DNA of 64,000 nt from Methanobacterium sp. GTDB taxonomy: Archaea > Methanobacteriota > Methanobacteria > Methanobacteriales > Methanobacteriaceae. Below the pieces are notes generated by a model. The model was not told the DNA's origin and ran no database searches. It saw nothing but the letters and a program-made list of their open reading frames with translations. The DNA is taken from the NCBI GenBank assembly GCA_039666455.1, contig JAVSLW010000027.1, positions 62,001 through 126,000 of the forward strand, given 5' to 3'. The position numbers and the translations under genes were made by a program. Every line of letters starts with the position of its first letter. Positions within the stretch are counted from its first letter, which is position 1. Shown in pieces: positions 40,287 to 47,929 of the stretch.

Positions 40287-41243
40287 TCATCGGGCTTCAA
40301 TTTCTTCATATAACTCTCTAATGGTGGGTGAATCAGCAGGTAACTGTTTTATTAAGGTTAAAAGTTCTTTGTTCAATTCATTAATTGTTGGAATTAAACC
40401 CTCGCTCTCAAATTGTTCGTGAAGTTCATCTAAATCTTTATTTAGTTTTTTCTTGTAAAATTGCACCCTATTTTTGTGTTTTATTTTCTCCTGTTCTACT
40501 AACTTTCTATCGCCGTGTAAAGTTTCTATATAAGGAGTTAAAATAGCGAAAATATCTTTGTATATTCTGAAAAGACTATCAACTTTAATAGTTATTTGGG
40601 AAATACTTTGATTGTTATTTAATTTTATGCTTAAAAATTCGATTAAGTCTGTAAATTTCCTGAAAATTTCTAAAATATCTTCATCTTCGATATGCTCTAA
40701 TGAAAAATAATAGTTTGATATAATACCTGAAATATTACGATCTTTTCTCCCAAAAAGGTTCATTTGGAGGTTTCCTCCCATTAGATCATCTTTAATTTCT
40801 TCAAACCAATTATTTAATTCTCTATTGGTTAAATAAAAGTCACGATATTCATTGGGAGTTATTTCACCATAAATCCATTCAAAAAAGGCTTTCCTATCCC
40901 TAACAAAATACTGGCTTAACTTCAAAAGACAATTATTTATCATTTGTGTTACTTCTTCAGGTAAATTAACCTGTTCCTGTGTTAATTGAGATAAATTAAA
41001 GTCCGCACCAAATGATGTTTTTAAATAGTCCTCTACAGTGCTTGAATAAAATCCATGCCTGTAATATCCCCACACAAAATCTTCTATAATGACACCATTC
41101 TGTTCTAAATCTTTTGAAACAAGTATAATTAGTTTATTAAGCCTTGTAGTTTGAATATATCTTTGTTCTTTTTTACTAAAGACATTTTGGGATTCATTGA
41201 TAATATAGGCCGTTAAGTCATCATTATTTATTGCATATCCCAT
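40287..41243 (-). CDS. Uncharacterized protein, possibly with a Panacea-like N-terminus
   Basis: 318 residues, no membrane segment. Residues about 30-75 (TTRLNKLIILVSKDLEQNGV, then FVWGYYRHGFYSSTVEDYL) resemble the start of the Panacea (DUF4065/SocA) antitoxin domain, where a helix ending in KLLY is followed by a YGP-type turn. The remainder is helical and highly charged, with a coiled-coil-like end (NKDLDELHEQFESEG). It precedes the PIN-like gene and may form a toxin-antitoxin pair with it. The similarity is weak and the call is tentative. Confidence 0.45.
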   Translation of the reverse strand: MGYAINNDDLTAYIINESQNVFSKKEQRYIQTTRLNKLIILVSKDLEQNGVIIEDFVWGYYRHGFYSSTVEDYLKTSFGADFNLSQLTQEQVNLPEEVTQMINNCLLKLSQYFVRDRKAFFEWIYGEITPNEYRDFYLTNRELNNWFEEIKDDLMGGNLQMNLFGRKDRNISGIISNYYFSLEHIEDEDILEIFRKFTDLIEFLSIKLNNNQSISQITIKVDSLFRIYKDIFAILTPYIETLHGDRKLVEQEKIKHKNRVQFYKKKLNKDLDELHEQFESEGLIPTINELNKELLTLIKQLPADSPTIRELYEEIEAR

Positions 41244-41646
41244 TCAATTACCTCATATGCTTTTTGATATTAAAATCAATATATTAGGTAATACTATTGT
41301 ATATTTTATTAATGGTTTAAAATTTTCTTTTCTTTTATTAACTTTAAATAAAGGCCATTTATAAAATTTGTGATAATCCTAATCGTTAACATAATTTATG
41401 ATGTTTAAAAATAATGAATGTAGTGATTCTATTTTTATTATGATTCCAATTTCCTGCTTCTTTTAATCAATTTTAATAAAATGATAAAACGAATTCTTAA
41501 AAAAGGTCTGTAAAGCCAGATAAATAAGGGCAGAGGCTTCAATAAAGGGACATTTATGTATTTAGATAAAAGTTAGACATTTCTCTACCTATAATTAATT
41601 CCACTAATTCCACAATTTATCCACAATTTATCCACTTATTCCACAA
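41244..41646. other. AT-rich gap without genes, with short tandem repeats at its end
   Basis: No reading frame of note. Near 41605-41650 the unit ATTTATCCACA or ATTCCACA is repeated four to five times (AATTTATCCACAATTTATCC is part of it). The unit looks like a bacterial DnaA box, but archaea do not use DnaA. The repeats lie just downstream of the HTH remnant at 41647 and may be its degraded 3' end. Confidence 0.4.
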
Positions 41647-41910
41647 TCAGGAAAATGTATAATACCTGGATTTTGTTTCACCCTTCGCTGTAAATATTCC
41701 TTTCTGAACCAGTTGCTTAAGATCAATTAAGGCCGTATTTGAACTAATTTCTGGATTAAGTTCTCTATATTCTTTATTTGTAATTTTACCATATTCAATT
41801 AGATAATTAATGGCTTTACGCTGTCTTTCATTTAATGTATTTAATATTTCATCACTAATTTTGTATTTTCTAAGTGTAACAACAACATTCCCTGACTTGA
41901 TAGAATCCAT
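41647..41910 (-). pseudogene. C-terminal winged-helix remnant of an AlbA_2/RecG-like ATP-binding protein
   Basis: 87 codons reading ISDEILNTLNERQRKAINYL and then a winged helix (GKITNKEYRELN, SSNTALIDLKQLVQKGIF) ending SRYYTF. This matches the tail of Schlafen/AlbA_2-type DNA-binding proteins, which are normally about 400-500 residues. The upstream part is gone: the reading frame breaks at 41911 into a piece of nucleotidyltransferase gene on the other strand. It is therefore a fragment joined to another fragment. Confidence 0.6.
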
Positions 41911-41913
41911 ATT

Positions 41914-41991
41914 CCAGTTGATGTGGTCCCTATTGACGCTGTTCGAGAGGAGATTAGAGAGCAGGTTTTAAGGGAGGCTATTCCTGTATAA
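41914..41991 (+). pseudogene. C-terminal remnant of an MNT nucleotidyltransferase
   Basis: Twenty-five codons ending in TAA read PVDVVPIDAVREEIREQVLR followed by EAIPV, the typical end of minimal nucleotidyltransferases (compare KVDLVTIKALKPQLKDKILK in the gene at 6726). No N-terminal GS/DXD part is present. It abuts the AlbA_2 remnant and precedes an intact mntA by 100 bases. Confidence 0.65.
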
Positions 41992-42092
41992 CGGGTTTAG
42001 ATGCTATTGATTCTGTAGAGTTATTTTCCGTCCTTTTTTCTGTATTCATAAAATTTTAATAGATATAACTATAAAAAATATTAAACGATAAC

Positions 42093-42398
42093 ATGGAAGA
42101 AAAGAAAGAAGTGCAATATGAAATTGAAGATGTAAAAAGAAAAATACTTCCTATTTTAAAGCACTATGGGGTTAAAAAAGCCGGATTATTTGGATCAATA
42201 GTTCGAGGAGAGCTGCGAGAAGACAGTGATATTGATATTCTTGTTGAAATTGAAAAAGACATCAGTCTACTGGATTTTGTTGAGTTTAAACTTGAAATTG
42301 AGGAAAAACTGGGAAGAAAAGTCGATCTGGTGGAATACAGTGCAATTAAACCTCTTTTAAAGAACATAATACTTAGGGAACAGGTGGCAATTCTTTGA
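42093..42398 (+). CDS. mntA: MNT-type nucleotidyltransferase antitoxin (partner toxin broken)
   Basis: 101-residue minimal nucleotidyltransferase. The active site GLFGSIVRGELREDSDIDIL has the GS motif and both Asp residues, and the C-terminus GRKVDLVEYSAIKPLLKNII is standard. It is expected to neutralise a HepT toxin by adenylylation. The stop overlaps the TTG start of the adjoining hepT (TTGA), so the pair was translationally coupled. As hepT is now interrupted, the antitoxin has lost its own partner, though it might act on another HepT. Confidence 0.85.
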   Translation: MEEKKEVQYEIEDVKRKILPILKHYGVKKAGLFGSIVRGELREDSDIDILVEIEKDISLLDFVEFKLEIEEKLGRKVDLVEYSAIKPLLKNIILREQVAIL

Positions 42399-42788
42399 AG
42401 AAAGATGCAAGAGTTTACATTGAAGATATACTGGAAGGTATTCTAAAAATAGAAGAATATACAGACAATGTCACAAAAGACGAATTTTATAAGAATACGT
42501 TGATCCAGGATGCTGTTTTTAGAAGCTAGCGAAAACTTGTTTTCGCTGCGCCGAAAATTAATAATTTTCGAGCGATTAGAGATCATAGGAGAGGCGGTTA
42601 AGAACATTCCACAAGAAATAAAGGATAAATATGTGGAAATACCATGGAAACAGATTGCAGGGATGAGAGACATTCTCATACACCAATATTCTAGTGTTAA
42701 GCTGGAAAGAGTCTGGATTGTGGTAAAAAGAGATATTCCTGATTTAAAAGGTAAGATAGTTAATTTGAAAGAGAATATTGAAGAATAA
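42395..42788 (+). pseudogene. hepT: hepT toxin gene interrupted by a 49-bp hairpin element
   Basis: The first part (TTG at 42395) reads KKDARVYIEDILEGILKIEE and ends QDAVFRS then TAG. After a 49-bp insertion the HepT frame resumes as RLEIIGEAVKNIPQEIKDKY, and RX4HXY is present as RDILIHQY. Removing the insertion restores the normal HepT sequence QDAVFR-RLEIIGEA. The insertion length is not a multiple of three and brings a stop, so the toxin is inactive. Confidence 0.85.
42524..42572 (+). repeat. 49-bp double-hairpin element inserted in hepT
   Basis: AGCGAAAAC-TT-GTTTTCGCT (42528-42547), spacer GCGC, and CGAAAATT-AAT-AATTTTCG (42552-42570). Two perfect hairpins in tandem with short loops, the same plan as the elements at 12694 and 60592; the CGAAAAC arm of the first hairpin matches the one after the histone gene. 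The insertion ends are fixed to within a few bases by comparison with intact HepT. Confidence 0.8.
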
Positions 42789-42912
42789 CTTCTCTAGTTC
42801 AACAGTTTTTCGCTGTGGAGAAAATAAATCAGATATTACATTCTAAAACGCCGATAAAACTTTCATACGCCTTATTTTATCCATTAAATACGTTTCTAAA
42901 AAGATTTGATCC

Positions 42913-43074
42913 CTATTCACACCAAATTACTTCTTTTTCTACACACGGCCGTAAATAAGGACTTAAAGATTTTTGCGTAACTAAATCAACTTTTCTACCG
43001 AAAAGGTTCTCTAAATAATCAATCAAACTCATGAAATCATGCAATGTGGGTTCTTCAAACTCTACAAGAATATC
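42913..43074 (-). pseudogene. C-terminal remnant of an MNT nucleotidyltransferase
   Basis: About 53 codons read DILVEFEEPTLHDFMSLIDY and then FGRKVDLVTQKSLSPYLRP, the second half of a minimal nucleotidyltransferase from the second active-site Asp onward. The GS motif is missing; upstream the frame runs into a hairpin element (43075-43130). The gene was cut at the DXD motif. It lies opposite to the neighbouring mntA/hepT. Confidence 0.75.
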
Positions 43075-43130
43075 CCTCAAAAAATCTCTCAAAAATCCTG
43101 CGGATTTTTGGAGTGCAAAAACTTTGTTTT
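43075..43130 (-). repeat. Double-hairpin element at the break of the MNT remnant
   Basis: Read on the minus strand: AAAAC-AAA-GTTTT, a spacer, then a 9-bp perfect stem with loop GCA (43090-43110; arms CAAAAATCC and GGATTTTTG), then a tail ending TTTTTTGAGGG. The order hairpin 1, spacer, hairpin 2, tail ending GAGGG is that of the copies at 12694 and 60592. It joins the nucleotidyltransferase remnant exactly at the point of truncation. Confidence 0.6.
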
Positions 43131-43317
43131 CTGCTATTCGATTTTTTGGGGGCGTGCAATAAATTGAAAAAATATAAGATTTAACATATTGAGGGAAATG
43201 GAAGAATGAACTATGAGATAACGACATTTATTGGACATAGGATCAAAGGAAAATTATTCAAAATCATTAATTTGAATTTAGAAAGCAAAAAACAGATCTA
43301 AATTTAAAGAGGATAAA

Positions 43318-44256
43318 ATGAGCAAATCATTAAAAGACAGATTCCGAGGCTGTTTAATTGGACTTGCAGTGGGTGATGCATTAGGCGTTCCAATCGAATT
43401 TATGCATCCAGGGACATTTGAACCTGTAACTGATTTTAGAAGCGGGGGACCTCATGGTTTAGAAGCTGGAGAATGGAGCGATGACACATCACTGACTTTA
43501 TGTCTTGCTGAAAGCTTAATAGAGAAAAAAGAATTCGATCCAGCTGATCAGTTAGAAAGATACAGGCGCTGGTACCGCGAAGGACATTTAAGCATCACTG
43601 GGAGTTGCTTTGATATTGGAAACACAACCAGAGAAGCTATACATAAATTTGAAGAAACTGGTAAACATTATTGTGGCCAAAAAGATGAATATTCATGTGG
43701 TAACGGATCATTAATGCGATTAGCTCCAGTCCCAATGTTTTATTATCGGGATCCGATAAAAGCAATTGAAAAATCCGGCGACAGCTCAAGAACAACCCAT
43801 GGACACCAGAAGGTAATCGATGCCTGTAAATACATGGGTGGAATAATCTGTGGAGCAGTTAATGGGGTTTCAAAGGAAGAACTGCTTTCAAAGAGATATT
43901 CTCCAGTTGAAGGCTATTTTGATGAAAATCCATTAGATCCAGAGATTGATGAAGTGGCTTCAGGTTCATTTAAAGATAGAGAGCCTCCAGAGATTCGTGG
44001 AAGAGGATATGTGGTTAAAAGTTTAGAAGCGGCTCTCTGGGCTTTTTATAAAGGTAAAGATTTTGAAGAAGGCTGCTTGCTGGCTGTTAATTTGGGTGAA
44101 GATGCTGATACTACCGGGGCTATTTATGGGTATATTGCGGGGGCTTATTATGGTGAGAGCGGGATTCTGGGGAAATGGCGTGATGGATTGGCGGAATTTG
44201 ATTTGATCGATTCTTTTGCTGAGGAATTATATGAAATTAGTAGAAATTCAGTATAA
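43318..44256 (+). CDS. ADP-ribosylglycohydrolase family protein
   Basis: 312-residue DraG/ARH-type hydrolase that removes ADP-ribose from targets. The dimetal site motifs are [30 protein letters not shown] and, near the end, [31 protein letters not shown] lies in the middle. All are intact and the length is normal. No ADP-ribosyltransferase gene is visible beside it. It stands between degraded nucleotidyltransferase/HEPN modules, inside the repeat-flanked part of the defence island, so it may reverse a toxin's ADP-ribosylation or counter a phage enzyme. A housekeeping role is equally possible. Confidence 0.87.
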   Translation: MSKSLKDRFRGCLIGLAVGDALGVPIEFMHPGTFEPVTDFRSGGPHGLEAGEWSDDTSLTLCLAESLIEKKEFDPADQLERYRRWYREGHLSITGSCFDIGNTTREAIHKFEETGKHYCGQKDEYSCGNGSLMRLAPVPMFYYRDPIKAIEKSGDSSRTTHGHQKVIDACKYMGGIICGAVNGVSKEELLSKRYSPVEGYFDENPLDPEIDEVASGSFKDREPPEIRGRGYVVKSLEAALWAFYKGKDFEEGCLLAVNLGEDADTTGAIYGYIAGAYYGESGILGKWRDGLAEFDLIDSFAEELYEISRNSV

Positions 44257-44275
44257 AATAAAGAATTTGAAAAAA

Positions 44276-44481
44276 TCATAATAAAATAGATTTGCATTCT
44301 TCTAAAAATAATTCAGCACCATCAATTATGATTCTTGCTTCTTCTTCATTCAATTTTTGGAATAAACCATAATCAGCTTCTTCACGATCTTCTTGAGCTC
44401 TTGTAAACAAATCAAAGAGTTCCTTTTTTAAGCTTTAAGTTTTTCATATGACATTCCTATTAGAATTTCAGCTTCATCCAA
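44276..44481 (-). pseudogene. HEPN-domain gene with internal deletion
   Basis: The front reads MDEAEILIGMSYEKLKA and stops; after a frame change the end reads KELFDLFTRAQEDREEADYG followed by LFQKLNEEEARIIIDGAE, the normal C-terminus of HEPN proteins paired with nucleotidyltransferases. About 60-70 middle codons with the catalytic region are missing. The start overlaps the stop of the nucleotidyltransferase remnant (TTGGATGA), as in intact pairs. Confidence 0.7.
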
Positions 44482-44674
44482 GCACTACACCTTCTTTTTT
44501 AATAGTTGAGATAAAATGAGTATCTTTTAGAGTTTCATATTCTTTTTTAGAGATGACTTTGGCAGATATGTAAACGCCGGATTCAAGCAGTGCGGCACCA
44601 ACCCTTTTCATAAGATTTAAAAGCAATATTTGTCTTTCGCTGAGCTTTATGATTGATTCAATGCAGTAACCCAT
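44474..44674 (-). pseudogene. C-terminal remnant of a nucleotidyltransferase (HEPN partner)
   Basis: 66 codons with the tail YISAKVISKKEYETLKDTHF and ending KKEGVVLG, matching the second half of nucleotidyltransferases that pair with HEPN proteins. The front half with the GS/DXD active site is gone. The upstream break falls exactly at the edge of the 190-bp repeat copy 2, so the repeat's arrival probably cut this gene. Confidence 0.6.
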
Positions 44675-44864
44675 AATATTATTAAGGAAGCATTATAATA
44701 CAAAAAATAGTAAAAAGCAAACATATTAAATGTATTACTACGCTTACAATAATTTATTATTAAGATTTAACTGAATAAATCTGGCGTTACCTATGGAAGA
44801 TGAAATAACAGGCTTAAAATCTCTTGTTGAACAAATTATAGATGAAATGCTCGAAAAAATTGAA
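44675..44864 (+). repeat. 190-bp direct repeat copy 2, start of the small-protein/ABC ATPase unit
   Basis: Matches 33541-33730 over about 190 bases: shared AATATTATTAAG, GCATTATAATA, AAAAATAGTAAAAAG, TTTATTATTAAG and the coding run CTCTTGTTGA-CAAATT-TAGATGAAATG. It covers the promoter region and the first ~24 codons of the gene at 44793. The two copies bracket about 11 kb of defence genes. Confidence 0.85.
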
Positions 44865-44984
44865 AAACAAGAGGAATTTGACGCCATCACGTTTACAAAT
44901 ATCAAAGAAATAGCCAAAAATGGTGATTTAAAAAATGTGACGAAGGTTATTGAAGCTTTCAGGTGCCAGGATGAAATTAATTGA
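44793..44984 (+). CDS. Small protein upstream of the ABC ATPase
   Basis: 63 residues, MEDEITGLKSLVEQIIDEML then an acidic helix and a KEIAKNGDLKNVTKVIEAF segment. I do not recognise a family. It overlaps the start of the ABC ATPase gene by 14 bases, so the two are translated together and the small protein is probably a subunit or regulator. Its first 24 codons and promoter are duplicated at 33541-33730. Confidence 0.65.
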   Translation: MEDEITGLKSLVEQIIDEMLEKIEKQEEFDAITFTNIKEIAKNGDLKNVTKVIEAFRCQDEIN

Positions 44985-47424
44985 ATTAGAAATAGATAAC
45001 TTGCGCGGAATTCCACATCTAATTTTAAAGCCCAATGGAAATAATTTTTTAATTTTTGGACCAAATGGTTCTGGAAAAAGTGCAATTGTAGATGCACTTG
45101 ATTTTCTACTTACTGGTCAAATCTCAAGAATGACTGGTGCAGGTACTAAAGATATTAAGCTTAAAGAACATGGTCCTCATATAAATTCAAAGCCTGAAGA
45201 CGTTTGTGTTCGAGGAGTATTTGAAATACAGGGATTTGCAGAACCAGTTGAAATTAAACGTTCCATGAGTAAACCAAAAACTCTTATTTGTGACGCGAAA
45301 GTTAAATCCAGAATTACACCTATTTTAGAAATGGCTGATCGGGGCCAGCATGTTTTAACCAGAAGAGAAATCCTGAACTATGTAACTGCTGAGGCCAGCA
45401 CAAGATCACAGCAGATCCAGAAGCTCCTTAAGATTACAGAAGTTGAGCAAATAAGAAAAAAACTGAGTAATGTTAGAAATAGACTGAATGAAGAATTAAA
45501 ATCATCTGAAAATTCTAAAGTTAATGCTGAAGCAAGTATAATGGCCACAATCGGAGAAACAAACTTTGATAAGGAAAAATTGCTCCAAATAATCAATGAA
45601 AATCGCCAAATTTTAAGTGGAGAACCTATTTTTGAGATTAAATCTTCTCTTTTAAAGGAAGATATTAATCCAATTGCAGGTTCAGCTATTTCAGTTAACA
45701 CAGCCCTTTTAGAATCAGATATCCAAAATATCCAGCAATTGATTTCAAAAGAAAATAAAGAAACAATTTCAATAACAAATGGAAAATTAAGGGATTTGAT
45801 ACTTAAAATTAGTTCTGATCCTAAGCTTAAAAAAGCCACAGAACTAAAAAGACTCACAGAATTAGGGCTTGTTTTAATTGATGAAGATGGAAACTGCCCT
45901 TTATGTGGAACTGATTGGAATCCAGGGGATTTAAAAGAAAACCTCCAAAAGCAGTTAGCTGATTTAAAAGAAGCATCTAAAATACTTGATGATATTTCAA
46001 AGTTATCCAATTCAATAAACATGCAAATAAAGAGTTTAATGTCCAGTATTGAAAAAATTTTAGATGTCTTGGAAACTCTGGAAATAAAGGATAAGTATTT
46101 GGAACCTGAATCATGGTTAGGGGATTTAGAAGAACTTTCAACAATTTTGGAAAATGCATTGGAAAATTATCCAGATGAACGATTTGGCCAAGAAACAGTT
46201 CAAAATTTGCACTCACCTCCTGATATTGAAAAAATTTTAGATGAAATTCTTGATTTTGCAAAATCAAGGACTCCAGAGTCAACTCCTGAACAAACAGCCT
46301 GGGAAACATTAATTCGACTTGAAGAAAACCTCAAAGTTTACGAAGAAGCTGAAATTAATCTCAAAAATGCCTCATTGGCTTATAAAAAATCCGAAATACT
46401 GGTCAAATCCTATGAGGAATCAATGGAATCAGTTTTAGGTAAACTGTATAATGGAATTGTAGATAGATTTGAAGAGCTTTATATTGGAATGCATGGCGAA
46501 GATGAGAGTGAATTTAAAGCTATGATTTTTCCTAAAAAATCTGGACTGGACTTCAAAGTTGATTTCCACGGTAAAGGTATTCATCCGCCGCATGCACTGC
46601 ACAGTGAGGGTCATCAGGACACCATGGGAATATGCCTTTATCTGGCACTGGCTGAAAGTATAACTGAAGGCTTGATTGATTTAATTATTTTAGATGATGT
46701 GATGATGTCTGTTGATAACGGGCATCGTAGAAAAATATGCAAATTACTGGCCAATTCATTTAAAGGAAGGCAATTTTTCATTACAACTCATGATAAGACC
46801 TGGGCACGCCAGCTTAGATCAGAAGGTGTTGTAACCAACAAAGGCATGATTGAGCTTTTTAACTGGACGCTGGAATCTGGACCGGCTTTGGGCACTGGTT
46901 TTGATATCTGGGATAAGATTGAAGATGATTTAATGCGCAATGATGTTTCTGCTGCGGCTGCAAAGCTCAGGCGTGGATCTGAAGAGTTTTTCCGATTGGT
47001 CTGTGATTCGTTGCAGGCGCCCGTAAAATTTAAGGAAAGCGGTCAGTATGAACTTGGTGATTTGCTTTCTGGTGCACTTGGTGCATATAATAGGCTCTTA
47101 AAGAAATCAAAATCTGCTGCAAGATCATGGGAAAACTTTGAAGAGCTTTCAAGATTAGAAGAAATAGAAACAAATTCTAAAGATGTTTTTAGAAGGAGTA
47201 ATGCTGAGCAGTGGGCAGTTAATGCTAACGTTCACTATAATGAATGGGCGGACTTCGATTTAAAGGATTTTGAACCTGTGGTGGAGGCTTTTCAGGATCT
47301 TTTCCGTGTTTTTCAATGTGATGGTTGTAATGGGATGATTCATGTTTCTATGCAGGGAAATAAAGCTGAGGCGGTTAGGTGTAATTGTGGAGGGTTTAAT
47401 TGGAATTTGGTTGGGAAAAAATAA
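44971..47424 (+). CDS. SMC/Rad50-like ABC ATPase with zinc motifs
   Basis: About 817 residues. The N-terminus is that of RecF/Rad50-type ATPases: MKLIELEIDNLRGIPHLILK, Walker A FGPNGSGKSAIVD (about 29-40). A coiled-coil middle contains a CPLCGTDW (about 308), like the zinc hook of Rad50. The signature is LHSEGHQDTMGICLYLALAE (about 543), Walker B LIILDDVMMSVD (about 571) and the H-loop ITTHDKTWA. A C-terminal extension of ~200 residues ends in a zinc ribbon, CDGCNGMI...CNCGGFNW. ATG at 44971 follows AGGTG. It may work with the UvrD/nuclease pair downstream; a DNA break repair or defence role is inferred. Confidence 0.75.
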   Translation: MKLIELEIDNLRGIPHLILKPNGNNFLIFGPNGSGKSAIVDALDFLLTGQISRMTGAGTKDIKLKEHGPHINSKPEDVCVRGVFEIQGFAEPVEIKRSMSKPKTLICDAKVKSRITPILEMADRGQHVLTRREILNYVTAEASTRSQQIQKLLKITEVEQIRKKLSNVRNRLNEELKSSENSKVNAEASIMATIGETNFDKEKLLQIINENRQILSGEPIFEIKSSLLKEDINPIAGSAISVNTALLESDIQNIQQLISKENKETISITNGKLRDLILKISSDPKLKKATELKRLTELGLVLIDEDGNCPLCGTDWNPGDLKENLQKQLADLKEASKILDDISKLSNSINMQIKSLMSSIEKILDVLETLEIKDKYLEPESWLGDLEELSTILENALENYPDERFGQETVQNLHSPPDIEKILDEILDFAKSRTPESTPEQTAWETLIRLEENLKVYEEAEINLKNASLAYKKSEILVKSYEESMESVLGKLYNGIVDRFEELYIGMHGEDESEFKAMIFPKKSGLDFKVDFHGKGIHPPHALHSEGHQDTMGICLYLALAESITEGLIDLIILDDVMMSVDNGHRRKICKLLANSFKGRQFFITTHDKTWARQLRSEGVVTNKGMIELFNWTLESGPALGTGFDIWDKIEDDLMRNDVSAAAAKLRRGSEEFFRLVCDSLQAPVKFKESGQYELGDLLSGALGAYNRLLKKSKSAARSWENFEELSRLEEIETNSKDVFRRSNAEQWAVNANVHYNEWADFDLKDFEPVVEAFQDLFRVFQCDGCNGMIHVSMQGNKAEAVRCNCGGFNWNLVGKK

Positions 47425-47744
47425 TTCATAAGCAATTATTCTAATCTAATTAATTTTTTGATAATTAGTTAAAAATTTTAATAATACGTATTAGATTTAT
47501 GATAAACATTAATAAATGAATAGAAAACATGTACATTTATATATTATTGGTAGAATATAGAGGAATAAATTATTAGAATTAAGTAATTTGTATGAAAAAA
47601 TAAAAAATGCAATTAAAATTTGTAAATTAGTTTAAAACAATTATTTGGATTTTTAAGGATATTAATAGTAGAAACTAACATTTAAATCAAAAGCGTTAAT
47701 TAGTGATCAGATAATAAAGAAAAATAGTCAAGTTGGGGAGTGTA
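47425..47744. other. AT-rich gap, no gene seen
   Basis: Very AT-rich sequence between the ABC ATPase and the BrxA remnant. I find no reading frame, strong hairpin or repeat in it. Confidence 0.5.
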
Positions 47745-47912
47745 ATGAATTACAGTGCAGGATTAGTTTCAAAATCATTTTGGTATATTGAATCTAAAAA
47801 AACAGCTAAATATATGTTTGAATGATTAAATAGGGAACAAATTCGGGATTTGGCTATTAAAAATAATTTTTTAAGTTTATTTCACTCTATATTTAACTGT
47901 CGAAAAGGGTAA
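47745..47912 (+). pseudogene. Remnant of a BrxA (DUF1819) gene of BREX
   Basis: From the ATG at 47745 (after GGGGAG) the frame reads MNYSAGLVSKSFWYIESKKT and then AKYMFE, followed by TGA, then continues in the same frame as LNREQIRDLAIKNNFLSLF to a stop at 47910. The start is like DUF1819/BrxA proteins (YSAGL followed by an E-S-x-K/R-x-A helix and a LNREE helix). A single stop codon and loss of the rest (the family is about 200 residues) mark it as dead. It stands directly before the EVE-McrB gene. Confidence 0.5.
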
Positions 47913-47929
47913 CTTTAAGGGGGATTTGA

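Noticed and set aside
41605..41650. TTATCCACA-like repeats as a replication origin
   Set aside because: DnaA boxes are bacterial; no Cdc6/Orc gene, origin-recognition boxes or unwinding element are nearby.
43206..43301. 31-codon frame MNYEITTFIGHRIKGKLFKI before the ADP-ribosylglycohydrolase
   Set aside because: Has a weak GGAAATGGAAG lead but is too short and without likeness to call a gene.
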